From Nymphalis io (Eukaryota; Arthropoda; Insecta; Lepidoptera; Nymphalidae): 64,000 nt of DNA. Below, in pieces: positions 1-14,400 of this stretch; position 1 is the first letter of the stretch; every line of letters begins with the position of its first letter. The DNA lies in contig NC_065903.1 of the NCBI RefSeq assembly GCF_905147045.1, positions 8,680,001-8,744,000 on the forward strand. The letters are read 5' to 3'. The position numbers were made by a program, and so were the translations under genes. The notes beneath the pieces are model-generated. The model ran no database searches and had not been told where the DNA came from. It worked only from the letters and a program-made list of their open reading frames with translations.

Positions 1-1944
1 GGAAGACTCGAGCAAAGAAAACTTTAATACATACTAAACAATAGTAATAATGTCATTGAATATTTGAGTGTGAGTAGTGTCTTTATTTTCATAGACAATA
101 TTTTGATTTTTTTTTAAACCGTAATTTATCATAATAGGTTGTATATGATTCATTAAAAAATTCTTTATTCTTAAAATGGTATGCTTAATTTTTACCTCTT
201 ATGCCAATTTATAGATAATAGTAAAACATATATAAAATTCGTTTTAAAATTACTTTGATACATAACATCAAGGCAGTGGTACATGGTACATGCATAAATC
301 CATTTCTTAACAATATTCTTAAAATTATATCTTAAAAGGCGATATTTATTTTTTAGTTATTTTTTCTTGAACCGAACAAGACTAATGTGCGAATTACTTC
401 ATATCTAACATGCATTACTGTTAATACAATACATTGTATACAATTTTGAATTAGCCGTATTTGTGGAGTATTTGACTCTGTATAGAAATTCAGTCTTTTG
501 CAGTCTAGACGACTTTCATTATGTGGCGATTTGTGTTAACATTATATTTCTTGTTAGAATTATATCTGAGATGTTAAGGATCATTTTATACTTTGATTTG
601 ATTTTGTGACAAAAAATCAATGTCACGGTTAGTTCCGATTTACAAAAATGTATCGAAAATGTCTAACATTTCACTATTTAGTTTAGTAAAGATTTCTTAA
701 TATCAAGGCAGTTTATTTTTATATTAATGTAATACTTTGTTTATTTCAAACTCTATAGCTTCTTACAAATGTTTTATAAAACTAACTTACGAGTGACTTT
801 ATAAATTCTGTTTTGTGTTGTGACACACATACACATATACCTACATATACTAACCTTGCATATGTGTGGGGTAAGGGAAAGATTTCTCAAAAATAATGTT
901 ATGCAGTTTGCTTTTTAAGCATTACCTAACAGGATTTATATAATAGAGTGCGTCTATTTACCACTATATATTTATCATTATATATATTTTTGCATCACTT
1001 TCTATTATTAATATAGAGACACTATACTTACTTATATATTTCTGTTCAAATTATATTGTTAAACACATTTACCGTGCTGTGGTAATTTATGTACATTACC
1101 GATTTTTTTTTTATGATATAGTTTTGAGCTTAAAAATTTTGTTAAATCATAGACAAGAAAAAGTATTCATAGAGTATCTCTAATAGGTTTACGATATTAA
1201 TCATTACATTAACTACAACATTTAATATCTACCTACTACTTATATGCTAGTACAGTTTGTTGTAGCTTGATCTGATAAGTCTGGGCGCGATGAGGGTCCA
1301 ATTTCAAGGCGTTTTGTGAGTACTTGTGAATATTTTAGTAATAATCTTAATAATGGCCTAATTACGATTTGCGACTCGAACATGTTTCAAGGTACTAATT
1401 TCTAAAATGTCAGATATCAAAAGCAACTACGATGGCTATAAAACTATGATCGTACCGTGAGCAAACTTTGACAATCACTAATCGAAATATTTCGTTTCGG
1501 CGAATGGTAATAAGGGGATAAAAAAAAATTGAAAATATTTAAGTCCGGTTTCACTAACGTTGTATACACGAGATGATTTCGACTACTACGCGATGGGAAC
1601 CGTTTTATTCCCAAAACATGTCGAGCGTCCCTCGATAAATAACGTACGTAAAACCGGATGAACCCATAATAATATTTTGAATACTTACGGTTCTTTTAAT
1701 TGCAAGCATTACACGTATATATGACGTCTATCGTAGCTACGATTGTAAATTCTAAACCAAAGGTAGGCCAAGGGAAGGGGTTAATATTAATAAAATATAA
1801 TTTTATACATATATATACCAATTGTTGTACCTTAATAGGTGTTCATATAACATCACTAAAGGAGATAATTATAATAACTAATTTTAAAATGCCTAATAGA
1901 TATGTATTCTTTGAAAAATATTTTTTATACCTAAGACATTTTAG

Positions 1945-1950
1945 TTTATT
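1945..1950 (-). promoter_or_regulatory. candidate CYRI poly(A) signal (distal)
   Basis: Read on the minus strand this is AATAAA, about 265 bases past the CYRI stop codon. A nearer AATAAA lies at 2165-2170. Which one is used cannot be told from sequence alone. Confidence 0.35.
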
Positions 1951-2164
1951 TTTTTTTAAATAAACGCTCAGCCGAGCGAAATTTTTATGAAATTTGGCCA
2001 GTTTTGTTATTGATTTAAACGGTATTAGGTTTATAAAACAATTAAGTGGATTTTCTATTACTCAAAAACTAATGTATGATTGACTTTATATTTTCTTCGA
2101 GATCACGCTACAACCAACAGTTAATGAACGAGCAAAATAAATGCCGACGAGAAATCCCCACGTT

Positions 2165-2170
2165 TTTATT
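2165..2170 (-). promoter_or_regulatory. candidate CYRI poly(A) signal (proximal)
   Basis: AATAAA on the minus strand, about 45 bases after the TGA stop of CYRI. In A+T-rich DNA this hexamer is common by chance, so this is only a candidate. Confidence 0.3.
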
Positions 2171-2215
2171 GTCACATCATTCCCCACAGCAACATGCAAG
2201 GCTGGAGTGGTGTCC

Positions 2216-2480
2216 TCACGCAGCCAGAAGGGCCCGTATGTTCTTCGGCGTAGACTGACTGTTCAGATGCTTCGTGGTGTACCTGAGGGCGTTCAGGAGA
2301 GGTTCCGCTTTGGGCGGCGGTTGCTGTTGGAGGAACTTCACACAACCTTTCACATCGACGGACGAGGAACGGCAGAAGGCTCCGGACGGATGCACCCAAT
2401 CGTATAATATGATCAAACCGACCATGACTCTGAGAACCAAGAGTGATGTCTCCTCACGGCTGAATTGGGCCACCAGTTTA
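2216..2480 (-). CDS. CYRI: CYRI coding exon 4 (last)
   Basis: Acceptor TGTGATTTCAG precedes 2480. The first base T completes a Pro codon (CC from exon 3 plus T). It encodes residues 242-329 with the core RVMVGLIILYDWVHPSGAF and LLNALRYTTKHLN, ending at TGA (2216-2218). Frame and content match the conserved C terminus of the DUF1394/CYRI family. Confidence 0.95.
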
Positions 2481-5400
2481 CTGAAATCACACATCGATAC
2501 ACATAGTAATGAAACAAGTTAAAAAAAAACAATGTTTATGATTAACCTATTTTACATATATTTGTGTTCTAGTTGAATTTGTTATAACAACCTGAATACT
2601 GGTAACATCGACTTCCTACGGCCTAAATATAATAACGAGAATATTTCTAAATGAAGCTTGCGTACCTGCTCCAAATAAATAAATAGTTACGGGTTCCCGC
2701 GTTACATTCAACAAACATGTATTGGGATTTACGGCACAATAAAACAACATATGCCCGTTCGAGTCGCTGGAGACCGTCCATGGAATAAATGGATAAACCT
2801 TTGATGTATGCGGGAAGCGCGTTTTATGCATATTATGATTTTTTTTAAATTACTGTTTTGGCTTTACGCCACAAACGTGTACGTAGAAACATATATTTAA
2901 TTAAGTGATGATCCCTTAACCGATGATCGTGGGTTCAAACCCGGGCAAGCACCACTGAATTTTCATGTGCTTAATTTGTGATTATAATTCATCTCGTGCT
3001 TTACGGTGAAGGAAAACATCGTGAGGAAACCTGCATGTGTCTAATTTCACTGAAATTCTGCCACATGTGAATTCTACCAACCCGCATTGGAGCAGCGTGG
3101 TGGAATAAGCTCCAAACCTTCTCCTCAAAAAGAGGAGAGGAGGCCTTTAGCCCAGCAGTGGGACATTCACAGGCTGTTACGGATACGGATATCTAAGTAA
3201 AGACAACAAATTCATTTGAATATTTAAAATAAATATGTTTTTTTGTTCATTATTTGTAATGTTTTACATAGATCATTATTTAATTCTTGTTCTCGAATTA
3301 ATTACCTACGTATTAAATATGATATTACTCAACATGCTCTAAATAATTCTATTCGATGCCTTTTGTATTAATACAGGAAAACAACACTGAACTACCAACG
3401 TGACTCAAAGTAGGTACATACGCTCAATTTATTATCTTTCGCAGTGAGTAGGTACATTTATAGTTTTGGAATTAAACGAAATTTATTATTTATTTATATT
3501 CTATTATACACTACATTACGTAAAAAAAATTAAAATTTTATAATATATTAATTTGATTCGTGTTACATACAGGTTATATATAAAACACTAATAACCTTCA
3601 TTGGAGTATATTATTAACACCATAAACAACAATATTTGTTCTATGATTTTTTTTACAAAACCTATAGATTTTCCAAAAATAGATAACACGGTGTAATAGT
3701 AATTATTTTTAACTGAATATTGTGTGAACAATCGGTTATTAAAATCCTGGCAATGTTTTTATCATTCAAGGCACAAGAAGCTATTGTCACTTTCAATGGC
3801 TCGGTCGATATATTGGGCTGTCGTGACCATTAAATGGGCTAAGTGAATAAAAACGTGCAAGCGTTTTTAAACCACATCGTATGTGAATAGATATTATATT
3901 TGCGTGCACATTTGCACGGATGAGGTTAGCATGTGTAGTATATCAACCGAATACGTTTGATAAGGAAGCGGATAGCGGTCGTACGTCAGAGGATGACCAG
4001 TTCGTTACGTCCGAAAACTTGTGATCGGTTATTCGAATTACGATAAACAAATAAGCCATCCGATACCAAATCTTATCATTCACACAATCCACCCCGGCTT
4101 GGCACGGTTAGAATAAAGATCCACTTAAAACGTTTATTTCGTAATACATATAACTCTATTGGCTGCGTAAGCCAGTAAAGCTTGCAGTCGTCATGATTTT
4201 TTCCAACATCTTAAACAATCACCTTTATATATAATAAACAAGTCTTCCATTTGTCAAAACCGTATGAAAATCCATTCGGTAGTTATTGAGTTTATCGCGT
4301 TCAAGCATACATACGGATGGGGGAATTTGTTTATAATATGTAGTGATAGGATAACAAATAGGGTAATATGCAAACCATCAACTGATGTATATGAATATCG
4401 AAACAAAGATATTCATTGCTCTATTTTTAATGATAACAATTTATGATATATAAAAAATACTAAAGAAGGTCAAATGTTTTAAATATTTGTGTAATAAAGT
4501 TTAGTTTAATTTCGAAAAAGGAATCAAATTTATACTTATTATACGGCCAGTTATAACAATTGAATCGAGCGTGTCTTATTTACATAATAAAATTTATGAT
4601 GTCACAAATAAGAGCGGTAATAAGGAAGTAAATAGACGTAAATCGAAAGGGGAGACATTAAGTGCGATGTGAGTGACATATGATTTATCATTATTTCATT
4701 AGCGTTCGTTGAGTGCGCTGGTATCATGTGTCGAACGACCCCAGGAATAATTGACTTGTATAATATATTCGCCCTTGTTGCAATGATGACGAAAATATTT
4801 ACGCGCATTTATAACGTGTAACTATTAGATGTCAATATTTTTTTATTAGATTTTATACAGTGTCGATAAATCTAACGAATTATTGAAGTAGGTAGTAGGA
4901 TGTTCGTGGGATGATTTTTTTATGCTAGTAGGAAAGTACCTACTCAATTTGATTTATAATAGGTGGGCGCACTTTCAAATGGGCGACCTGAAGGTAAGTG
5001 GTCACTATCGCTCAAAGAAACTGGCTACTAATAAACTTTAGCGTTTCGAGTCGGAGGTAGAGAATTCAGTAGCGTTAAGCCCACCACTTGTGCAAATTTC
5101 TTTTGTTATGAAATAATGTGTACGTAGCCTATTTTTTATTTATTTAATATTTTTCGAACAAATCGGTTCCCCGTTATAAATAAAATATTTTACAATTTAA
5201 TACATATGTACTTACTGTACACGTGTATTAATATAATGAATGACTCTTGTTACGTTGAAATTTATCCAATGATGATAATTTTATAATCATATTATCAAAA
5301 TAAAATACTTACGGATTTTCCAACATTCTTAAACACACTTTGGCCATCGTACTGAGCGTTTCTGTTGTATTTTCTAAGTCTTGTTGATTGTCGTTGACGA

Positions 5401-8400
5401 ATTGGCTCGTTGCCTCTGACAACACTTTGAGCATTGGCGTTGCTTGAGCATAGAATAAGGACATTCTATTCGCAACTTCTGCTCCGATGTGAGGCTCCTC
5501 CCCGGGCGGTAACTCTGCATTGATGAGACCACTGCGCGATACGATTCTTCTGTAATAGCTGAAGTCGTTCTGAATGGCTGGCGTCTTCATCTGTACAAAG
5601 GGAGGTTTTATGACAGGTTGTTAGATGTATAATGCATAAGGCTTAATAAAAGTCCGACAGAAAATTGAATTCAAAAGTACCTACTCCAGCAACCGTCTCC
5701 ATTACAGGGAGGAATGTGCTGGAAATTAATATTTTACGATTTCATTTGTTTGTAATTTACTTTTATTTTTTGGTTATCGTAAATGTGAACATAGGCTTGA
5801 ACCCGTATAAATGATATTTAGATAGTGATATTAATTAAAGCGATTCATAATGAAGATCGCGGATTCAAAACAAGGGCAAACATCATTGATTTTTCATGTT
5901 AACCACATGTATTTATAAAACTGGGACTCGGCATTGAAAGAAAGATCGTGAGGAAACCTGCATATTGTGTCGGGTGTCTGCCACATATACTTATCCGTGA
6001 ACCTGCATTGGAGCAGTGGTATGGTATACATAAAGAAGGAAAACTTAATCGTGAGGAAGCCGATATGGCCTAGTGGTTAGAACGCGTGAATCTTAACCGA
6101 CGATTGTGGGTTCAAACCCGGGCAAGCACCATTTAATATCATCATCATCATATCAGCCGAAAGACGTCCACTGCTGGACAAAGGCCTCCCCCAAGGATTT
6201 CCACGTTGGCCGATCTTGCGCTGCCCGCATCCAACGGCTTCCCGCGACTCGTTCTAAGTCGTCGATCCAACTTGTAGGGGGCCTGCCCATGCTGCGTCTT
6301 CCGGTTCGTTTAATATTCATGTGCTTAATTTGTGATTATAATTCATCTCGTGCTTGACGGTGAAGGAAAACATCGTGAGGAAACCTTCATGTGTCTAATT
6401 TGTTTGAAATTATGCCACATGTGAATTCTACCAACCCGCATTGGAGCAGCGTGGTGGAATAAGCTCCAAACCTTCTCCTCGAAAGGGAGAGGAAGCCTTA
6501 GCCCAACAGTAGAACATTCACATGCTGTTTCTGTTACTGTTACTGTTTACATACAGGTTGTTACTTTATTACATTATACTTAATAAATTAGCTTTTGAAG
6601 TATAATAGATTTATCTGTTTTCAAATCGCTTAAAAATACGACTAAAACTATATACAAATACATTTCCTTACCTACTTAACTAATGTAAATAAACAATCCA
6701 AGCCAGCCAACTGACTGAAGCCAGTTTTACACTTTAGGATTGTAATATATATTATATGCAGAGATATAAATAACAACCCACAAGCTGTGTTTACAACTAA
6801 GAGATACATATTTACGGTCAGTAAAACGATCAGTCTAACATACCCACGCAGTCGTTGACAAATTGGTGCAAAGGGCGACTCGGACGAATACGTGGGGTAC
6901 GTAATATAAAAATATTTTTTGATAATGACCAGCTTTGGCCACGGTGACAAGCGTTTACGCAAGTACAGCTGCACTCTATTCCATCACTCTAATAAATAAT
7001 CCGATGAGTCGGAACGACCAGAAAGATTTCAAAAGACCCCCACGGCTTTACGTGCTTTCCGAGGCACGGTAGTGTAAACACTGTCAACTTCCAGACACTG
7101 GGTTGCTACTGAGTAATTATCGACACAAAAACCCAAAAATTTTTTATTGGTATATCGCTGAACCCAGGAGCGCGATATCAAACCGCAACGAGGCAGTTCG
7201 AAAAAAATACTTATAGATTGGATTATTTTATAATATGTATATTATATGATAGTGAAAAGGGATATCTATTAAAGATAACGGGGCGCTATATTGATAGTTT
7301 AATGTCACTTTATATAAGATGGTAGGGCTTTGTAAAACCCGTCTGGCAAAGTACCAAACAGATACTTAGTATTGTTTTGTTCCAGTTTGAAGAGCTGAGC
7401 CAGTGTTACTCGTCACAAGGGACATAAGCTCCCAAGATTGGTGGCACATTGACCATGTAAGGAATAGTTAATATTTCTTAAAACGTAAATGTCTATAGGC
7501 GGTGGTGTCTATCTACCATCAGATAACCCATTTTCCCGTCCACCTCGCTCCAGTGCAAGTGTGCAATGTAAGCTGTAATAGTGTAACATATCTTCGTGGA
7601 TTGAACTAATTCTATCAATTTAAATCCCGGGATATAAATATATTATATCCTACCGTGAAAAGCCAGCTTCAGTAGGCCGAGGTCGCTAGTTTTCTATTAC
7701 AATGTATGGAATTCACAACATAAGCAATTAGATGGATGACTAAATGACATGAACGATTACAGGTTATGAGTAATTATAAATGTAGAAACAATACGATAAT
7801 TGTATTAAGACGGTTTTGATGGCTAAAGAATAATATATTGAAAATAAATGTAAACTCTTTGGTACTTAATTTTGCCACTAATAGGGTATATGTACATATA
7901 TTTATAAAGTCAACAAGACATACAATTGTTTAGAGTTTGATTACAATGTGTGATGTGTTTTTTTTTAAAATACAATGTATTTTTATCAACAAAAAAAAAT
8001 GTATGTATGTAATCAGTGTTTACATAAATGCATGTTTTTAGACAATTTAAATATTAGTTTATATGTATACTCGTACAAGTATACATAATCGTAGCAAGTG
8101 ACTATTTATTGATTTTACGCAAATTGATAAAATCTTTTAATTTTATCTTAGCTTTTATAAATAAGAATACAAAAGTAGAACGCATTTAGAACTAATCTAA
8201 TTATGTTCATTACAAACGTACATAATCGAAATATAAAATATCCATTATATAATTATGTTATTAACTAATTAATAATGCCTACAATACAAAGTTTCAATTC
8301 ACTGGAGGTATATATATAAAAACAATTGAAGTATAACATTATGAAATTAGACAGACGGGGTGTGGTCGACAAAGTTCAAGCAGGATTTGAACCTGTTATC

Positions 8401-11400
8401 GATTTCATCCAATAGTCTATTGTCTGTTGAAATGTGAGACTAAATTGCAATGCCTTTAGATTCCATCTAGTGATTCATTGAATTGTTAGAAATCACTTTC
8501 CATAAAAGGTTACGTTTATCGCATAGTATTAATAATTTATTGATTAGTTTATTTATATACCTATATTTAAAGCAGTGAAGTGTATGAAAATTGTCTCTTA
8601 TAAACATTGAAATTATGAGTGGCTAATATTCAAACCAGCAGTGACCTAAATGTTGGACTATGCGACGTGTCTGTATAAAAATCACTTACACAACCACCTT
8701 AAATGGTCGACTTAATTAGGATTTTTTTAAAGAATATTAGCATTGCTCGTTTTTTTTGGTATTACCAATCCTATTTACCCTTCCAATTAAGCGTACAGTT
8801 TGTGTTAGCAGTGGGTACGACATTAGCCCAACGGGTCAAGAATCAATCATCGGTTCGAAAACCACGCACACATTGATTCACAATTTGATTAATTAACAAT
8901 TACATAAACATTCTACTGAAGGGGAACATAATTTTTCAAATGGGGCTACTAGTTCATGTGATTAAATACTTCAGTCAGAAACTAACTTTTCTAGAACAGG
9001 GCCTCTTCAGATCTATGCCTAGATATTGTTTTCTGTTCTATAAATTCTTTATTAGCCTATGGCTTGGATGAACCGGGTCAATTATTTCGTTAGCATTGAA
9101 TTGAAGGTTATTTATTTAAGACTCTATAAACAATTTCATCATTCAAATAACTTACTTTGTGTTCATCGAATTTCAGAACGAATTCCAATATTTCTGCAAA
9201 TTGTTTCACTAGTGCTTGTTGTTGTTCCAAGTGTTGCGTGGGACTCATCGATCCGCCCACGAGTGAACCTAAGAGACGTGGTACAACCTGAAAAAAGAAA
9301 CAGCCTCATCATGACGTTGCTTTATTACGAATTATTATATTTATTTATAAAATGATGTTAATTATTTAAAAAATATTTTATGTTATATGTAATTTACTGT
9401 TGGTAGAGCTTTGTGCAAGCTCGTCTGGGTAGGTACCACCCACTCATCAGATATTCTACCGCAAAACAGCAGTACTTGTTATTGTTGTGTTCCGGTTTGA
9501 AGGGTGAGTGAGCCAGTGTAATTACAGGCACAAGGGACATAAAATCTTAGTTCCCAATTTTGCTGGCGCATTGGCTATATAAGCGATGGTTGACATTTCT
9601 TACAATGCCAATGTCTAAGGGCGTTTGGTGACCACTTACCATCAGGTGGCCCATATGCTCGTCCGCCTTCCTATTCTATAAAAATATATATATATTGGAT
9701 TACGCTGCGCACGCCAGTAAGGCTCAAAGTCAGCATAATTTTTAGCTGTAATCTCGAACAATCATCGTCATATTTCAACCAATTTACACAAAATCTTGAC
9801 TATTATAAACCTAAAACCTTACTCATGAATCACACTGTCCCTTGGTGAAGACTGTATGAAAATCCTTTCAGAAGTATTTGAGTTTATCTCATTCACACAG
9901 ACAGGCAGACGCGGCGGTGGGATTTTGATAAGAGGATACGTAAATAAATATCAAGTTTAATATTAAATTACAATAACATTAGTGCGTGGGGGATTTTGTT
10001 ACAAAAATCCAAATTTTCTGTATATCTAATAATAAATAAATGATTCAATATATTTACACATATGACAATTATATATTACTTTTTTAATTTTAATTCGATT
10101 TTATATTATCATTATATCATTTGTATCACTATTACATTAAAATGAAAAAAATAGTCTAAAAGAACTCAATCTGAAATTGGTATATCATTTATCAATACTA
10201 TAAAGACAAAAAATACTCTCAATCTCTTTTTAAACACCAACTTTGTTAAGATTAGTTAAATACTGCTGCTTCTTTCGATTGTGAAATCAATAAGGTCAGA
10301 AAGAGTGAAATCAACGTTTAACAAGGCCGTCAATATTAGGAACCATCAAGTGGAAAGTTTAATCTAAAAGAACTAAATATTTTCGTAGTCTGCAAAGATT
10401 TCAAGGACAAACATTTTTTCTCTCAATTTTTGTATTATGTTTTGTAAGTACTAGGTAGTATAAAGATTTGTGATTTATTTGAGTTGGTCAAAAGTATTTA
10501 TATAATAATAATTAAAGTCCTATAAAGTTAAGTAAGCTAAGGTGTCATCTGCCTTTGAGGAGAAGTTTAGCACTAAGCCCACGCTAACTATAACGCTAAC
10601 ATATAACGTATGTCAATGTTTCAAGGATAATCAAAACTGTTGCCGTTAGACGATAGTAACGTGACATGCTCCGCTCAGACACGAAGGAAATTTATTATTC
10701 ATGGACGACGTTCGGTCAGCTGGAAAAACCATCTAGCTGCGTTAAAACTTATTTTATTAAAAATTTACTTATAATGACGAGAGTGATATCCCACGGCTGC
10801 AAATGCATGCTCACTTGAGAAGGTTTGGAGCTTACTCTAGCACGGAGCTCCATTGCTAGTTAATACAAATTGTGTGATTCAACCCGCGATCTTCGGTTAA
10901 GATTCACGCGTTTTTCCCACTGGGCTATTTCGGTTATGACTCGCCTAATATCGAGATATTTTAAAGAAAAATCAGATATATAAATGATATACAATTTCGT
11001 CAATATGAAAATAGTTCTATAATTTATATACAATATAATTAAAATATTCCCGATTCAAATTTAATATTAAATTAAACAAATGAAAACCAGGTTAAGTAGA
11101 ACAGGTACAAAATATTGATAATTTTATTTAAAATAAAAATAAAAAATATTTAAGCGGACTCTTTATATTGTTATTTTACAAAGCATAAAGCTACCATCAG
11201 TTCCGAATCCCTAATTTGTGTAAAAGAACCGGCAAGACCATATATATCATATCGTTACTTCTCCAGATATGTAAGATTATATAGATTATAAAAACTAATT
11301 AAGACTTTGCTAGTTAAAATTGAGCCGAGATGGCCCAGTGGTAAGAACGCGCGAATCTTAACCGATGATCGTGGGTTCAAACCCGGGCAAGCACCACTGA

Positions 11401-14400
11401 ATTTTCATGTGCTTAATTTGTGATTATAATTCATCTCGTGCTTTACGGTGAAGGAAAACATCGTGAGGAAACCTGCATGTGTCTAATTTCACTGAAATTC
11501 TGCCACATGTGTATTCCACCAACCCGCATTGGAGCAGCGTGGTGGAATAAGCTCCAAACCTTCTCCTCAAAAAGAGGAGAGGAGGCCTTTAGCCCAGCAG
11601 TGGGACATTCACAGGCTGTTACGGTAGTTAAAATTGCAAGATTATTTTTTATTATAAGTAAGATGATGTTCAACTTATAAAATCTAAAACTGCACCCAGA
11701 CGTACGTGGATTAGAGTTAATCCAGGCTTAGCGAAGTTTCTGTACGAGCTGAGTTCGTATTTGAGACGGGTTTGCTAAATGACATATTGTTCGAGGACCG
11801 AAGTACTGTGGCAATAAACTAGGTACGTACCATTGTAATGTGACGTGAGTTCGTTCGGTAATTTCTGGTGCCGGTTGAATGAACCGACGAACGGAAACGG
11901 TGTGTAAATTAAAATGTTAAGATGTTATTGGTTGAACCATTATTTTGCATAATAAACATTTTCCTTTCATTTTATTTCAAACCATAGACAAGTTTTTTTT
12001 TTGTAAGTCAAAGGCGATATATGAAAATCCTTGTAAATAAAAATACAATTTAATTATGTGCCTTTATCCATAAATATTATTTAAATTTATATTCAACCTT
12101 GTATACATTATATACATAATGTTATAAACGAATTATGTCAGTGACTTTCCTGTTATGTATATATAATAATAATAAAATACTTTATTGGAAACCAAATAAA
12201 ATAAAAACATTGTTACTAAGTATGCAATATATATATATATAGATATATATGGAAATGTACAAATAATTAAGTACACATTACAATTTTCGATATTTCAGGA
12301 AAATCAAAAATAAGTTAAGACGAAATAGAGCAAATATTAATTTTATATTGCGTGTAAAAATTACAAGTAAAAAGAATTAAAATGTAAAGAACAAATTTGT
12401 TTTAATTTTACGCGATCGTCGCGATGCAAGCATATCGACGACAAAATCGATCAATATGCTTTAAAAAATTTACAAGGTTTGCGGTTACGGACGCTTGTAT
12501 ATCTGGTTTTACAGTGTGGTGTAACATTATAATGTCTGTTTTATGTCGTTCATAAACATACGCGTCTTAAATAAGTATCGCTTCGAGAAAAAAAAAAAAT
12601 TACGCCAGGATAAAAATTTTGATTGAATAGATACCCATTTGATTGAGATTATTTTTTGAATTATATACGATATAGTATTATAAAGTTTTACAAGGATTCG
12701 TTTCATTGATTGGAATTATATTTTTGTAGTTTGCTATTGTTGTAAATTAGGTTTACGTCGATTCCATTGTGCGCTGCTACGTGTCCAATTCGCACAAAAA
12801 CACCGGAAGCCGGAAGCGAAGTAGGTTTAAACAACTTGGGCGCTAAAAGATTCGGTCCACTTTTGGTCCACTGCCAATTCGCTGTCAGCTGAATATATTT
12901 TCATTATTGGGTCATGTTTTTACAATAAACTCAAAGCAAAGTATTATAACCTCAATTTAAAAAATATTGTTAATACTAACTAATATTATAAATGCAAAAG
13001 TGAAATTGTTACGAAAATCGTATTACATTTATGTACTGAAAAATTACACATTTATCTTTATAATTGTTTTTCAAATCATATTTGTTTATTAATGTTTTTT
13101 TATTAAAATAAAGTCTGGAAACATTTAACGAGGCATTGCATAAGCATAAGCTTATCTTTATTAAGTATTGTTTAAAAAATGATATTGCCTAAATATTTGT
13201 TTTTTAATCTGGCAAACGTAAAAATGTTTAACGATTTTCATAAGATTCATTCGTTATTGGTGTAATGCTTAATGGTTTAATAGCGTTAGTCCCCTGAATG
13301 TAAAACGTTTGTGGAATCAGATTCGTTTGCATAACCTCTGCACAGGAAGTAGTCGTTGTTTAGTCGATTAGGTTGCAATTGCAACGGGGACGCGGATAAG
13401 CAATTATTCCTATTAACTCTCTTCCGGATCCTGATCGGATTGCATTTATTATATATACAATTATAGGATGCACGCATTAAAAACGTCGATATTCGTTGTA
13501 AAATTGACTAGTAAATTAATTACTTTAATACATATGTTCCTGAAGATTTGGGTTGGTATACGAAAATGGCATTTTTTTTAATTTAAAAAGTGTATGTGTA
13601 AATATAGGTTTTACATATATAAAGTAGTTATTAGACGTATCTATATCTAGTCGGAGTGAGCTTATAATGAAAATTTAAAAAAAGTTAAAGTCAGTGTTGA
13701 TAAAAAATGTCTATAATACCAATGTTCGTCATAACCGACTTCAAGTTCTCGTTTGTACTGTATGTTTGTGTCGATTTTTACAGAATCTACGCAATCTTGT
13801 TTTTAATTCCTACACTGAAATAATATTTATTTATATCAATGATACTCGTTGACATTTCAGCATATAAAATATTAAGGTACTGTGTGTAGATTTACAAATT
13901 TTATAATAATTATTAAGTTTATTAATTTAAAAATAACTTATTTTCTTAATATATTTTACATTAGACCGGATACAAATCGTCTAACGATAAATATACCGCG
14001 TTTTTCGTACTTACTGGGATTATGATAGCTTAATTAAAAATATTAAATTTTTCGTCTGCGCGAGACGTGCCGCATTATAAACACTGGGAGGGTAAAACAA
14101 AAGAATATATTAACTAGACATCAGGATCAGAAGGCACGCTTTGTCGTTGAAAATTATTTTAATAATACGATATTATATTTTGTTTGTTGATTAAGTTAAT
14201 TGAAATAGTTTACTGACCTTAAAGAAAGGTTTTTTTTTTTACTTCTTATATGAGAAGAATCTTATACCTTTATTATAATTGCGAAAGCTTGTTAGAATAG
14301 TTGTTATTACAATCGAATTTGAGAACAAAGCCCGATAAACGAGATATTAATGAAAATATATTTCATATAGAAGTTTATTATATCGTGGATCAGAACATAT

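Larger units (their letters stand above)
1..2215. other. 3' flank of CYRI, no gene seen
   Basis: This A+T-rich stretch lies downstream of the CYRI stop codon. I see no coding exon with recognisable homology and no tRNA or rRNA gene. The short ORFs are compositionally like the surrounding non-coding DNA. The proximal part (roughly 1900-2215) probably holds the CYRI 3' UTR. Confidence 0.6.
2481..5312 (-). other. CYRI intron 3
   Basis: 2.8-kb intron with donor CC|GTAAGT and acceptor TTTCAG. It contains one 5'-truncated copy of the main SINE family (2916-3190), the 3' part of another repeat (4155-4350) and a short dispersed-repeat fragment (4955-5010). The rest is A+T-rich with nothing recognised. 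Confidence 0.85.
5591..9155 (-). other. CYRI intron 2
   Basis: 3.6-kb intron between FDEHK and MKTPA. It holds two SINE family A copies, one interrupted by an RTE fragment, a SINE family C copy (6925-7200) and a family B copy (7316-7550). From 7560 to 9155 I see only A+T-rich DNA. Confidence 0.85.

Noticed and set aside
11420..11680. ORF MIIIHLVLYGEGKHREETCM, also seen at 40277 on the other strand
   Set aside because: It is translated SINE body; the same shadow recurs at every good copy.
13286..13477. 63-codon minus-strand ORF (also 14919-15113)
   Set aside because: No domain, no conserved motif, no neighbouring exon with matching phase.
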